Shown piece by piece: positions 27,066-36,697 of a DNA stretch of 64,000 nucleotides. Within the stretch, counting starts at the first letter, position 1; each line of letters begins with the position of its first letter. The notes below the pieces were generated by a model that saw only the letters and a program-made list of their open reading frames with translations, did not search any database and was not told where the DNA came from. The translations under genes and the position numbers were made by a program. This stretch comes from JAKAXS01 sp041940525 (GTDB taxonomy: Bacteria; Pseudomonadota; Alphaproteobacteria; Rhizobiales; Hyphomicrobiaceae), in NCBI GenBank assembly GCA_041940525.1, contig JBGTSB010000006.1, positions 33,976 through 97,975 on the forward strand, given 5' to 3'.

Positions 27066-28157
27066 TTAGCGCAGCAGCAGCGACGTGCGCTCAGGCCCGC
27101 CGACTGGTCTCACCGGCTGGCCCGCACGCAGCGAGTCGCCACCTTCGTGCACAACGCTGTCGCCCGGCTTTAGCTTGGCATCGATAAGAACGCGGTCGCC
27201 GACACGCATCAGAACGGCAGCGTCCACACGCTCAACCTTGCCACCCTTTTGCATGCGCCAGACATAAGCGCCTTTACGGTCCCACTGGACGGACATCGCC
27301 GGGAGTTCGGGCGCTTCTTGTCCGGGCAGGCGGACGGAGATCGAAAATGTGGAGCCAGGAATGAGTTTCAGATCCGGGTTGGGAATTTCAGCGCGAACCA
27401 TCAGCGTGCGCGAAACCGAGTCAATGCGCGAGCCAACGGCTTGGATTTTACCTTGATAGATTTCGCCAGAACGGGAGATGTGATTGGCACGCACGGGCAA
27501 GCCGACCTTCATGTGGGTGGCGACATCTTCCGGCACTGTGAACTCAAGCAACAGGCTCGAGCGGTCATCGATGGAAGCGATTGGAGAGCCAACCGCGAGG
27601 TAGTCGCCGACCTCCAAGTTGGTCAGCCCCATGATGCCCGAGAAGGGTGCGCGGATGGTCATGCGAGAGAGATCGTCACGCGCCTTGCGAAGAGCGGCGT
27701 CGGCGACTTTCAGCGCGGTCTTGGCTTCGGCTTCCGCAACCTGTGTAATGGTGCCGGTGCTGAGCCTGGAATAACGATCAACCGTGTCGGCGGCCTGAGC
27801 CCTCTGCGCTTCCGCGGTTTCGACCGCTATGGCTTCGGGTTCAGAGTCCAGTTTGATGAGGGCTTGGCCTGGCTCGACCTTGGTTCCGCCTTCGAACAGG
27901 ATTTCTTCGATGACTCCGGCTACGCGAGTCGTCAGCGTGACCTGCTTGCGCGCGCGGCTGGTGCCGACGGCGGCAATGCGCTCATTGATGCGTTTGACTT
28001 CGACATCCACCACCGTCACAGCGGGTGGATCCCCACCGCCACGGCGGCCGCGTTGGGCATCGGCATCCGTGGCGGTCGTCACCACAAGGATCGCTGCAAG
28101 CCCGAAGACCAGTGGCGCCACGTAATTCTGCTTCGTTATCAGTCGTTTCCGTGCCAT
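27066..28157 (-). CDS. RND efflux periplasmic adaptor (membrane fusion protein)
   Basis: 363 residues with an N-terminal membrane anchor or signal (YVAPLVFGLAAILVV) and the standard HlyD/AcrA order. Half of a lipoyl domain (ARKQVTLTTRVAGVIEEI) is followed by a short alpha-helical hairpin with TAEAQRAQAADTV, then the second lipoyl half (IRAPFSGIMG), then a beta-barrel domain. It bridges the RND permease to an outer-membrane channel. First gene of the two-gene operon. Confidence 0.94.
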   Translation of the reverse strand: MARKRLITKQNYVAPLVFGLAAILVVTTATDADAQRGRRGGGDPPAVTVVDVEVKRINERIAAVGTSRARKQVTLTTRVAGVIEEILFEGGTKVEPGQALIKLDSEPEAIAVETAEAQRAQAADTVDRYSRLSTGTITQVAEAEAKTALKVADAALRKARDDLSRMTIRAPFSGIMGLTNLEVGDYLAVGSPIASIDDRSSLLLEFTVPEDVATHMKVGLPVRANHISRSGEIYQGKIQAVGSRIDSVSRTLMVRAEIPNPDLKLIPGSTFSISVRLPGQEAPELPAMSVQWDRKGAYVWRMQKGGKVERVDAAVLMRVGDRVLIDAKLKPGDSVVHEGGDSLRAGQPVRPVGGPERTSLLLR

Positions 28158-28292
28158 GCCAGCGATCCCTCAGTCAAATATCCGTTTCACGCATGCAGCA
28201 TGCCGGCCGCACCTGGACAACACGCCTTAAACCGCAATCTTAGGTCATAACGGTGGTGCGCCGGATTTCCGTCGGGAACAAAAAGGCGCCAA

Positions 28293-29411
28293 TTATTCGG
28301 GCAGTTCCGGCCCATCATCCTTCGGGAATAGATGACGGAATGTGACAGTCGTCGTCATCAGAATTGGCACGGCCACAAAAGCGCCGATCGGACCCCACAT
28401 CCAAGTCCAGAAACCGATGGCCAGGAATACGGCGAAGGGGTTTAGCGTCATTTTCCGGCCCATCAGCGTCGGCGTGATGAACTGTCCTTCTAGGGTCGTG
28501 AGCCCCATGTAGATCAGGGGTGCGGGCAGGGCTTCGGGGACGCTCGGAAACGAGAACAATCCGACGACGAAGAGTACAATCGTCATCACGGCTGCGCCAA
28601 CGTAGGGCACGTAATTCACGACGGCGGCCAGCACACCCCACAGCAGAGGGTTTGGCAGGCCGAGCATCCAGCCCATAAGGGTCGTCACGATGCCCAGGCA
28701 CACATTGACGATGGTGAAGGTGCCGAAATAGACGGTGGTGTTGCTCTCGATCTCGGAAAGAATGCGCAAAGCCGTGAGGCGCGCTTTCCGGCCGGGCAGG
28801 ATCAGGACTGAACGTGTTTTGATGTTCTTTTGGTAGATCAAGTAGAACACCATGGCGCCGAGGAACAGAATCGCCTGGCTGACGGCGGGCGTGACGACGG
28901 AATAGATGCTGGTCACGATGTTAGAGTCGCTTTCGACCTTAAACGTCGGCTTGTCACCGGTGATCGAGTTGATGCTGCTCATCATTTCATTGAAGAACGA
29001 GAGGGGCTGGGACAGCGTCTCCATCTTTTGCTTTAGCAGAACGCCTAGCTCGTTGGCGCGGCCGAGCCAGTAGGTCATCGGTAGAGACAACAGGCCTATA
29101 ATCGTCATCAACACGGCCAGGAAGGCGAGCGTCACGAGGATGACCGAGAGCACGCGTGGCACGTTGTTACGCTCCATCACCTTTACGACCGGAAGAAGGA
29201 TGTTGGCGACAACCCAGGCCAAGATGACCGGAACGGCCACGTCGCGCATCAGATAGAGCGCGCCAAGAACGGCGAAGGCAAAGAGGCCCGTTACCGAGAC
29301 GTTGGCGACAAGCTGCCAATTTTCGCGGCTGCGGCTAGAAATTTCCTGTGACGAGCCATTCGCATCTGCTGCCTGGGTTCTAGACCGTGAGACGTCATCA
29401 ACGAGTGCCAT
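28293..29411 (-). CDS. AI-2E family transporter
   Basis: 372 residues with about eight membrane helices and the family pattern: helices near LFAFAVLGAL and VILAWVVANILLPVV, a central hydrophilic region (about 140-190), then GWMLGLPNPLLWGVLAAVVNYVPYVG, which is the best-conserved block of the AI-2E (formerly PerM) family. Members have been assigned to autoinducer-2 export or Na+/H+ antiport; neither can be chosen here. A probable start is 34 bp downstream of the GTPase gene pair, on the same strand. Confidence 0.92.
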   Translation of the reverse strand: MALVDDVSRSRTQAADANGSSQEISSRSRENWQLVANVSVTGLFAFAVLGALYLMRDVAVPVILAWVVANILLPVVKVMERNNVPRVLSVILVTLAFLAVLMTIIGLLSLPMTYWLGRANELGVLLKQKMETLSQPLSFFNEMMSSINSITGDKPTFKVESDSNIVTSIYSVVTPAVSQAILFLGAMVFYLIYQKNIKTRSVLILPGRKARLTALRILSEIESNTTVYFGTFTIVNVCLGIVTTLMGWMLGLPNPLLWGVLAAVVNYVPYVGAAVMTIVLFVVGLFSFPSVPEALPAPLIYMGLTTLEGQFITPTLMGRKMTLNPFAVFLAIGFWTWMWGPIGAFVAVPILMTTTVTFRHLFPKDDGPELPE

Positions 29412-29444
29412 TTTCTTCAGTCCTTATCATTCGGCGTTCGCGAG

Positions 29445-31034
29445 CTAATGTACGGATGGTCTGTCCGTCTTTTTGAGAGAGCCGGCGATCGCGCCGCCGA
29501 AGTTCTTGGTTTGCCGCCACGCAGTGCGCCATTCCCAGCCGGTGGTCTTCAAATCGGTAATGCAGCGCAAAAGCTGAGCGCGCGTAGCCTCAGGCACGGC
29601 GGCCGCAATCGCTTCCCAGACGGCGTCAAGGTTGTATGACTGGCCATCCGGTGGCACCGCCACCGCGACGGCATCGCTGTGTTCAAATCCGAGGTCCTCG
29701 CGGATCGCCTCAAGCGCCTGCGCGATCGTGCGTGCTTTGTCGCTATTGGGCTTTTCCAGATCATACGGCGGCGACCATTCGGAGAGCGGGCGCAGGCGAT
29801 CGATATGCGTAGCAACGAGAAGCACAGGCGGACGGCGCCTGTTCAATCGCTCAGCGAAATAGGTTCGGAACGCTTGCAATGCCTGCTGGTCGACGGCCCG
29901 GTCGGCCCGGTTCGCAGCGACGACCCAGAGGACCAAATCGCACTCGGCGGCCTTGCCAAGAAATGCCGTCATTGCAGGGTCATTTCCATCGATGCCAGGA
30001 CTATCGATGATAAGTGCTGCAGGCAGCCCTTCACGCTCCAGCGTGTAAGGCGTGAACCGCGCTGTAGCAGGGAGTGCGTCCACCGCCGCCTTCGCTTCCT
30101 GGCCCAGCGCGTTGATCAGGCTGGATTTGCCCGCGCTCACTTGACCGCCAACGATCACGCGTAGCGGCTCGGCGCGCGCTTCTGCGATGACATCGGCATC
30201 GGCGGCGCTGCCGCTGGAGGTGTATTCACCCAGGGACTCGGCAGGGATCCGGAGACGGCCTCCATAAAGGTCGATGGCGGCACGCCCGACTTCGCGGACG
30301 TAGGCGGCGGCCATGCGGCGCAAGATCTCCGTGCGACCCCACTGGATCAACTCGTTTGAAAGCCGTTCGCGCACTTCGTGGGCCGCAGCCGTGACTGGAT
30401 TGGCCAAGCGCAAGAGCCGCCAAAGGTCCCATGCCTTTTCCGCGGCTCCAACCGCGCCGCGCCAGCGATAAAGTGTTAGGGCCTGAGCAACCGTGATCTT
30501 GTCGCCGAACGGCACGCTTTCTGAGACGAAAACTCTCAAGCGGCGGCTGACGCGCTCAATGATCGCGAATGCTTCCGGGGGCGTGAACTGCCAAATTGCA
30601 TTCTTGCGTTCCGGATGAAGCCGCTTCGCCACGGCTTCAATCGTGCGGCCGGCCAATTTCAAAAAGTCATCCCGGCTTTGCAGCGTTTTGAGGTCGAGCT
30701 CCTGGACGATCTTTTCGACATCGTCCATCGCTTGCTCTTCCAAGGGTGACCAGCCCAGTTGAAACGCCGCTTTGCCTTCGTCTTCGGGGGTCTGAGTGGA
30801 GGTCTCTTGGCTCGCAGCGACCGGCGGGCTCGAAGGCAATAGCCAGCGCTGCAGCAGGTAAGTGCCCGCGATGATGGCGCATGCGCCCGTTGCCCAGGGA
30901 ATCAGATAGCCGTTCTGCCACAGCCAAACGCTGCCGAACGGGACTAGGATGATGCTCGGCAGCAGAAAGCCGATGATCACGATGCCGATACGGGCCCGCC
31001 GTTCGTTCTGCCGACTTGAAGGGCTTTGTGTCAT
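29445..31034 (-). CDS. Membrane-anchored dynamin-like/Era-type GTPase (first of a pair)
   Basis: 529 residues. Two N-terminal membrane helices (16-34 and 43-62) are followed by a long helical region (about 95-290). The GTPase domain then has a P-loop GGQVSAGKSS (296-305), a G3 motif DSPG, and THID as the G4-like base motif. Such GTPases with helical stalks are thought to act on membranes or to signal stress. The start overlaps the stop of the preceding GTPase gene by 4 bp (ATGA), so the two are translationally coupled. Biological role unknown. Confidence 0.85.
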   Translation of the reverse strand: MTQSPSSRQNERRARIGIVIIGFLLPSIILVPFGSVWLWQNGYLIPWATGACAIIAGTYLLQRWLLPSSPPVAASQETSTQTPEDEGKAAFQLGWSPLEEQAMDDVEKIVQELDLKTLQSRDDFLKLAGRTIEAVAKRLHPERKNAIWQFTPPEAFAIIERVSRRLRVFVSESVPFGDKITVAQALTLYRWRGAVGAAEKAWDLWRLLRLANPVTAAAHEVRERLSNELIQWGRTEILRRMAAAYVREVGRAAIDLYGGRLRIPAESLGEYTSSGSAADADVIAEARAEPLRVIVGGQVSAGKSSLINALGQEAKAAVDALPATARFTPYTLEREGLPAALIIDSPGIDGNDPAMTAFLGKAAECDLVLWVVAANRADRAVDQQALQAFRTYFAERLNRRRPPVLLVATHIDRLRPLSEWSPPYDLEKPNSDKARTIAQALEAIREDLGFEHSDAVAVAVPPDGQSYNLDAVWEAIAAAVPEATRAQLLRCITDLKTTGWEWRTAWRQTKNFGGAIAGSLKKTDRPSVH

Positions 31035-32257
31035 GCGGTCTGCTCCGTTGTGACGGTGTCAGAGCGCCGCTGACGTGCGATCTGAAACGCCTCACGCATG
31101 GCTCGCTGGTAGACGGCGGCGATACCCTCGCGATCGGTTTTGCCTTGCCGCCGTTTGTGCAAATAGTACGAGGCGGCCTTCCCCAAAGCGTAGGTGAGAG
31201 AGAAGCTGGCAACTGCCGACATCGCTGCCCCCGCTGTCTGTCCGTAAGCGGGAATGAATTTTACTAATTGGCGCAACCCTACTTGGGACGCGGCTTTGAT
31301 AAGCGTTCCGGCGCCCAGCGCCGCCGACAGATCAGCATAAGCGCGCTTGTCCCAAGTGATGCCGTAGATCGAACCGAGCCGATGAAGCAGCTTCGCCTGG
31401 ACAGTTGACGCCGCTATCATTCCGGCGATCGGCAGCGGCACCAGATCTCCGCCAGCGGCGGCCATGGCGTGCCCCATGATAATCGGGTTGGCGCGCGCGG
31501 CATCTGGATCTCCCGCTACGCCCGGCATGGCTTCCAGCATGGCAAACAGGCCGGCAGGCGCGACCTCTTCCAGCGCGCCGGTTAAAGCCTCCAGGCCATA
31601 GTCTTTTGGTTCAAAGCCGTCTTCGGCCCGCGTAAAGTCGACAGGCACGAAAATAACCGGGCTCTTGCCTTTGATGTTTGAGAAGAGTGAGCGCTGGTAG
31701 TTTAGGGCGCGAAGGAGGTCTTGCGGTATGCCCGCGACATCACCCGACTGGGTACTCTGCGCGGTGAAAGGATAAGGTGTTATGTGACCCGCACCCGGCT
31801 TGTACGCCTCGTGCAGCGCCGTCTGCACGACGACAACCGGCCAATTGGCGTTGCGCTCGCGCACCTTTCGAACGATGGCGACGATCGCCTCTTGTTGCGG
31901 GTCCATTGCCCGCATGGTCACGAGCAAGACGTGAGCCGACTGTTCAGAAAATTGCAGATCTTCTTCCGGGTCGTATCCCGCCTCGCCGAGGCCACGCGTA
32001 TCTAGAAACCGGAGAACTGGGGCGTCTTGCGGGAAATCGAATATCCTTGAAGAGCGCGTGCACGGCCGAAAGCCATTGCCGATTTCCGCGTCGCTTGAAC
32101 CCGTGATCGCGCGCACCGTCGATGTCTTGCCGCTTTGGACCTTGCCCAAAAGCCAAACGACGGGCGCATCCGCCAACTCAACCGATTGGGCTGGCTCATC
32201 TGAAGACGCCGATGATTTGGCGCCGTTATCGAGCGCGCCACGAAGCCTTTTGAACAT
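31031..32257 (-). CDS. GTPase with DUF697-type C-terminal domain (second of a pair)
   Basis: 408 residues. The P-loop is GKVQSGKT (38-45) and the G3 motif is DTRG (86-89). The base-recognition motif is not a standard NKxD. The C-terminal region (about 250-385), with DLVPLPIAGM and a hydrophobic helical bundle, resembles the DUF697/YcjF domain that associates with membranes. It is the upstream gene of the coupled pair (ATGA overlap with the next), so the two GTPases probably work together, possibly as a heterodimer. That is inference from the overlap and shared domain type. Confidence 0.85.
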   Translation of the reverse strand: MFKRLRGALDNGAKSSASSDEPAQSVELADAPVVWLLGKVQSGKTSTVRAITGSSDAEIGNGFRPCTRSSRIFDFPQDAPVLRFLDTRGLGEAGYDPEEDLQFSEQSAHVLLVTMRAMDPQQEAIVAIVRKVRERNANWPVVVVQTALHEAYKPGAGHITPYPFTAQSTQSGDVAGIPQDLLRALNYQRSLFSNIKGKSPVIFVPVDFTRAEDGFEPKDYGLEALTGALEEVAPAGLFAMLEAMPGVAGDPDAARANPIIMGHAMAAAGGDLVPLPIAGMIAASTVQAKLLHRLGSIYGITWDKRAYADLSAALGAGTLIKAASQVGLRQLVKFIPAYGQTAGAAMSAVASFSLTYALGKAASYYLHKRRQGKTDREGIAAVYQRAMREAFQIARQRRSDTVTTEQTA

Positions 32258-32488
32258 TGATATGTCAGGCCAGACACGAGCTGACCGTTATGCCCCCAGA
32301 AAAACACGAAACCGATTACGATAACCATTCATGCGAAAGAATGTTCCAGAAGAGGTGTGCTGCACGTCCGTTGTCTGAGTTCTTCCAAACTGCCTTTTCC
32401 GCTCCGTTAACGGTTCAAAAGCTTGCGGGTGCCTGTCCGATCAGCATAAAACTCTTTGTAATTCAGACTGCTCTGGGGGTCACATGTT

Positions 32489-33490
32489 ATGAGTAGACCA
32501 GACCGACGGTTATTCCTGAAGACGTCTCTCGCTAGCGCCGTCGCGCTGACAGCTTTTCCATCGGTGTTATCCGGTGAAGATGTAAAGTCCGTGGAAGACA
32601 TGAAGCCCGGTGAGTTCGCCTGGCATCCGGAACGTGCCGCCGAAGGGCCCGTTGCCATCATCGTGTCCATTCCCGATCAGCGCGTTCACGTCTATCGCAA
32701 TGGTATCCGCATCGGCGTAGCCACCTGCTCTACTGGTCGCAAGGGTCATTCGACGCCAACCGGCGTGTTCACGATCCTGGAGAAGGATAAACACCACCGG
32801 TCCTCGACCTACAACAACGCGCCGATGCCGAACATGAACCGGCTCACCTGGAGCGGCATCGCCCTTCACGCGGGCAACTTGCCTGGCTATCCGGCCTCCC
32901 ACGGTTGTATCAGACTCCCGCTCAAATTCTCCGAACTGCTGTTTGGCGTCACGCACGTCGGCACGCCGGTCATTATCGCGGGCAATCACAAGAGCCCAGC
33001 CGAAGTCATTCATCCCGGTCTGGTTCTTAGCGAATACGCTGAGCATGAGTTTGAGAGTCTGGAAGCAAAGCTGGCTAAGAAGAAGCAGCCATGGGCCGCG
33101 ACCATCACGCAATTTGAAAGTCCGCTCTCAATTGTCATCTCCAAGGCCGACTCGTCTGTCACAGTCTTCCAGAACGGCCACATCGTGCTTGATGGCAGAG
33201 CCACGTTCCGTGACCCGAACAGGCCGCTTGGTTCCCATGTCTTTATATTGTCCGGGGCGAACAATGAGCAACGCGGCATGCATTGGCACGCGATCGGCCA
33301 TCATCATGATGAAGACACGGATGTCTTCAGCGCTGATGCTGATGTCCTCAAACGGATCAAGACAAGCAGAGACGTGACCGCCACCATCCATGATCGGATG
33401 CATCCCGGCACAGTGCTCGTGACCACGGATCTGCCCGCACACCCGGACACACGTTCGGGCCGCGATTTTGTTGTCATGACTCACGGTTGA
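32489..33490 (+). CDS. L,D-transpeptidase (YkuD) with Tat-like signal and second YkuD-like half
   Basis: 333 residues. The N-terminus PDRRLFLKTSLAS resembles a twin-arginine signal, so the protein is probably exported folded. The first domain (about 53-165) has the catalytic signature of L,D-transpeptidases: His127 in ALHAGN and SHGCIRLP with Cys140. These enzymes make 3-3 cross-links in peptidoglycan or attach proteins to it. The second half (about 205-320) starts similarly (PLSIVISKADSSVTVF) but keeps no HGC motif, so it looks like a degenerate duplicate. GGGGGT precedes the ATG. The lipase gene follows 10 bp downstream. Confidence 0.9.
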   Translation: MSRPDRRLFLKTSLASAVALTAFPSVLSGEDVKSVEDMKPGEFAWHPERAAEGPVAIIVSIPDQRVHVYRNGIRIGVATCSTGRKGHSTPTGVFTILEKDKHHRSSTYNNAPMPNMNRLTWSGIALHAGNLPGYPASHGCIRLPLKFSELLFGVTHVGTPVIIAGNHKSPAEVIHPGLVLSEYAEHEFESLEAKLAKKKQPWAATITQFESPLSIVISKADSSVTVFQNGHIVLDGRATFRDPNRPLGSHVFILSGANNEQRGMHWHAIGHHHDEDTDVFSADADVLKRIKTSRDVTATIHDRMHPGTVLVTTDLPAHPDTRSGRDFVVMTHG

Positions 33491-33500
33491 TAGGTGTTTG

Positions 33501-34658
33501 ATGCGCCGTCCCATCTTGAACTTCGCCTTGGCAGCCACTCTTGCGCTGAGCGGTTGCGTGGCTTTTGCGCTTCAGTCCGCAGCCAACACGCTTGCGTCGA
33601 AGAAGCCCGGTACGATCCTGCGGATCTGGCCGCTGACTGGCGGCGTCCGGCCTGACTACAAGGGCTATCGCATTTTATACCGCTCGACCGGCGTGGACGG
33701 GGAACCGGTGGCCGTGACCGGCGCCGTCATGCTTCCCTTGGACGAAGACGGTGAAGACCACGGCGAACGCCATGTCGTTGCCTGGGCCCACCCGACGACC
33801 GGTGTCGTGAAACGATGCGCACCAACACGGCTGCCTGGGCTTGCCGGCTCAATTCAGGGCCTCGATCATCTCGCCGACAAGGGCTACATCATTGTCGCGA
33901 CTGACTACGTCGGACTCGGAACGGATCCTCATCACCCGTACCTTATCGGCGAGACTGCCGCGGCCACCATCTTGGATTCGGTGCGCGCCGTCCGCCAGCT
34001 GAAGCACGCTCGCGCCAGTAATTCTTTCGCTGTGTGGGGGCATTCGCAGGGCGGTCACGCCGCGCTGTTCACTGGTCTTTACGCCAAGTCCTACGCGCCG
34101 GAGCTTAACCTCGTTGGTGTTGCCGCCGCGGCGCCAGCAACTGATCTGATGGCGCTGTTCGAAGCGGATCGTGACACAGCGAGCGGCCGTAGCCTAACTT
34201 CGATGTCTCTTTTGTCCTGGTCACGCGTGTTTGGCTTACCGATTGATGAGTTTGTGCATGATCACGCCAAGCATCATTTCGAAGCGCTCGCGGAAGATTG
34301 CATACAAACGCTATCCGACTTGCAAAAGCTCGACCGCGACGAGAAAGCGCTTGAGCGTCAATTTTTGAAAACCGACCCGCTAAAGCATCCGGACGTGCGG
34401 GAGCTCATGGAGAGAAATACGCCTGGTCAACTCCATTCTGGAACGCCAGTGTTTATCTCCCAGGGTACGGCCGATGATCTGGTCTTGCCGAGCATCACGA
34501 AGAAATATGTCCGTCATCTTTGCGACGGCGGCGCGCATGTTGATGTGCACGTGATGCCTGGGGTGTCGCATATGTATGCTGCGCGTGACAGCGCTTATCG
34601 CGCCGTTTCTTGGATACACAGCCGGTTCTCCGGACATCCGCCAACGAACGACTGCTGA
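33501..34658 (+). CDS. Secreted lipase/esterase (alpha/beta hydrolase), possible lipoprotein
   Basis: 385 residues from the ATG at 33501. The N-terminus LALSGC is a lipobox-like sequence after a basic, hydrophobic signal, so the mature protein may be lipid-anchored. The body matches the secretory lipase type: YKGYRILYRSTG, GAVMLP, the nucleophile elbow WGHSQGG, an Asp in QGTADDLV and a His in VSHMYA. It hydrolyses acyl esters; natural substrate unknown. The start lies 10 bp after the L,D-transpeptidase stop, so they are probably co-transcribed. Confidence 0.88.
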   Translation: MRRPILNFALAATLALSGCVAFALQSAANTLASKKPGTILRIWPLTGGVRPDYKGYRILYRSTGVDGEPVAVTGAVMLPLDEDGEDHGERHVVAWAHPTTGVVKRCAPTRLPGLAGSIQGLDHLADKGYIIVATDYVGLGTDPHHPYLIGETAAATILDSVRAVRQLKHARASNSFAVWGHSQGGHAALFTGLYAKSYAPELNLVGVAAAAPATDLMALFEADRDTASGRSLTSMSLLSWSRVFGLPIDEFVHDHAKHHFEALAEDCIQTLSDLQKLDRDEKALERQFLKTDPLKHPDVRELMERNTPGQLHSGTPVFISQGTADDLVLPSITKKYVRHLCDGGAHVDVHVMPGVSHMYAARDSAYRAVSWIHSRFSGHPPTNDC

Positions 34659-34673
34659 TCCCGGCCGAGCAGG

Positions 34674-35060
34674 TTACGCCGCTCCTGCCATGCCGGACGC
34701 CGTCTCTCCATTGAGATAAGCCACTGGCCGGATTTCATAGGACCCGCCCGGATTGGCCTCACCCAACTCGCGCGCGATTGCCAAGGTCTCCTCCATCGTG
34801 TCGCAATTGACGATGTAGAAGCCGAGAAGCTGCTCCTTGGTTTCGGCAAACGGCCCGTCCACGACGGCCGCGGGCGTGCGATCCTTCTTCAAGGTCGCCG
34901 CCGTTGCTGTTGGCATCAACCTCGCAACGGGGCCGAGCTTGCCCGCGTTCATCAGCTTGCCTTGAACAACACCGAGCTTTGCCATGACAGCGTCATCATG
35001 CTCTTTCGACCACTGACAGACCTCGGCTTCCTGGTGATAACAAAGAATAGCGTACGGCAT
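34674..35060 (-). CDS. YCII-related protein with DGPF motif
   Basis: 128 residues from MPYAILCYH. The ferredoxin-like YCII fold is indicated by MPYAILCY at the start, VVDGPFAETKEQLLGFYIV in the middle and GSYEIRPV near the end. Proteins of this group are often encoded beside ECF sigma factors, but none is seen here. The C-terminal tail (ETASGMAGAA) is extra. Biochemical role unknown. Convergent with the lipase gene; the lipid-kinase gene lies 10 bp upstream on the same strand. Confidence 0.88.
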   Translation of the reverse strand: MPYAILCYHQEAEVCQWSKEHDDAVMAKLGVVQGKLMNAGKLGPVARLMPTATAATLKKDRTPAAVVDGPFAETKEQLLGFYIVNCDTMEETLAIARELGEANPGGSYEIRPVAYLNGETASGMAGAA

Positions 35061-35070
35061 GACGTCTCCC

Positions 35071-35985
35071 TCAAGGCACATAAACACTGGCGGCGTGATG
35101 ATGGACTTTGACATGCGCCGGTGTCGAGGTCACGATTTCCCCGTCGGTGTTCACCGGCCGGGGAATACGCGTTTCGATATCAAACTCGACGCAGCGTTTG
35201 GTACGCACTTCGTTCCATGCACCGTGGGCCCCCTGCCTAAACGATCGTATCATGAGAGCTAGCTGGAAGACGCTTTTCAGTTCGAGAGAATAAAGATCCA
35301 GCAGGCCGTCATCGATGGCCGCGGTCTCTTCTACGATGTTGCCTCCACCGTAGTGGCGGCCATTACCGATCGCGATCTGCATCGTGCGTACCCGGACGCG
35401 CTCATCCTTATTTTTGATCCATGCTGTAAATGGCCGCGCTTGCATCAAAACGCTTGAGGCGGCGAGCGCGTAGCCCAAGCGCCCCCAGCGCCGTTTCGTT
35501 TCTCGCGATAGACCACGAGCAAGCTCCGTGCTCAATCCCAGGCTGGCGACGTTGAAGAACGGATGATCGTTGACCGTTCCGACATCTATGGCAACGGCTT
35601 TGCCGGCGATGATGATGTCAGCGGCGAGGTTAAGTTCGGGCGGGATGTCTAGCGTTCGCGCCAAGTCGTTGGCCGTACCCATCGGCAAGATTCCAAGCGG
35701 CAGCTTCGTTTCCATCAGTCCCCGGGCGGCGGCGTTGATTGTTCCATCCCCGCCGCAGACGATGACGCAATCCAAGTCGTGCTGCCGCTCAATTATGGCT
35801 GGCGACAGATCTTCCGCATTCAGCCCAGCCTCGACGGTGAGGTTCAGGCCGGCATCTTCCATCCGGTCCAGCAAGGGATCGAGGTCAATCTGCCCTTGCC
35901 GCGCATTGCGGTTGAGCAAGACAAGTGCGTCGCGCGCCGGGACCTTGTCGCTGGCGCCCTTTTCCAAACTATTTTGAGCGTCCAT
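35071..35985 (-). CDS. Diacylglycerol/lipid kinase family protein (YegS/DagK-like)
   Basis: 304 residues from MDAQNSLEKG; an earlier in-frame start adds 21 unconserved residues. It has the diacylglycerol kinase catalytic signature VIVCGGDGTINAAARGL and a following GILPMGTANDLART. The C-terminal half has IGNGRHYGGG and DDGLLDLYSL, as in YegS-like lipid kinases. It probably phosphorylates a lipid at the cytoplasmic membrane face. The lipid substrate is not fixed. It is probably transcribed with the YCII gene. Confidence 0.92.
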   Translation of the reverse strand: MDAQNSLEKGASDKVPARDALVLLNRNARQGQIDLDPLLDRMEDAGLNLTVEAGLNAEDLSPAIIERQHDLDCVIVCGGDGTINAAARGLMETKLPLGILPMGTANDLARTLDIPPELNLAADIIIAGKAVAIDVGTVNDHPFFNVASLGLSTELARGLSRETKRRWGRLGYALAASSVLMQARPFTAWIKNKDERVRVRTMQIAIGNGRHYGGGNIVEETAAIDDGLLDLYSLELKSVFQLALMIRSFRQGAHGAWNEVRTKRCVEFDIETRIPRPVNTDGEIVTSTPAHVKVHHHAASVYVP

Positions 35986-36248
35986 AACCCGCGTCTCTCT
36001 CGGACTGAATCGATTCAGAGCGGATATATGCACTGCGGCATCCGCCATCTAGACAGAAGCGGCCAGCTTTCTGAAAAGTTCCTGAGCGTCCGCGGCGCAA
36101 GCGCAACATCGGTTCCCGTATGAAAAGACAGAACAATTCTTTAGCCACTCGAGTTGGGCTAAAGGGGACCGGTCATGGGTTGGACTATTGTCTTACGTTG
36201 TTACACGAACCCGGCTAGGCTCGCTTGGGATCAGGGAGGACTCAGCGC

Positions 36249-36596
36249 ATGAACCAGATCATTGATCAGATCGTCGCTTTTCTGAAGATGGGCATCGAAG
36301 CCATCTTCAAGTTTTTCGAACTCATTTGGACGTGGTCTTTTGGACAGATGCTCGCCATCTTCCAATCTGACTGGCAAAGCCTTCCGATCTGGAAGATCGC
36401 TGTTCTTGTCTTGGCCGTTGTCGCGATCGCCTACGTGCTTTATCGCGGCATCATTCAACTCTGGAAGGCGGCCGAACAAATTCTAAGGGCCTTCATCGGT
36501 CTGTTGACCGTTCTCGTCAGCATCCTGCCGTTCATTCTCATCGCAGGTCTAATCGCGTTCGGCGCCAGCTGGGTCATTCAGAACGTCACTCTTTAA
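36249..36596 (+). CDS. Small membrane protein of unknown function
   Basis: 115 residues from an ATG with GGGAGG ten bases upstream. Two clear hydrophobic helices lie at about 49-68 (ILVLAVVAIAYVLY after WKIA) and 84-106 (FIGLLTVLVSILPFILIAG), with an amphipathic N-terminus containing FKFFELIWTW. No known family. It stands alone, divergent from the lipid kinase, with the cobalamin riboswitch about 100 bp downstream. Confidence 0.75.
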   Translation: MNQIIDQIVAFLKMGIEAIFKFFELIWTWSFGQMLAIFQSDWQSLPIWKIAVLVLAVVAIAYVLYRGIIQLWKAAEQILRAFIGLLTVLVSILPFILIAGLIAFGASWVIQNVTL

Positions 36597-36697
36597 AGTC
36601 CAGATGAGAGACCACACGGACGCAACACCTCGGCGCGGGCTCATTGTCCGCGCAATAAAATCTGTTGACTCGCGGCAGTCGCTTGGTGCTTCCTAAA

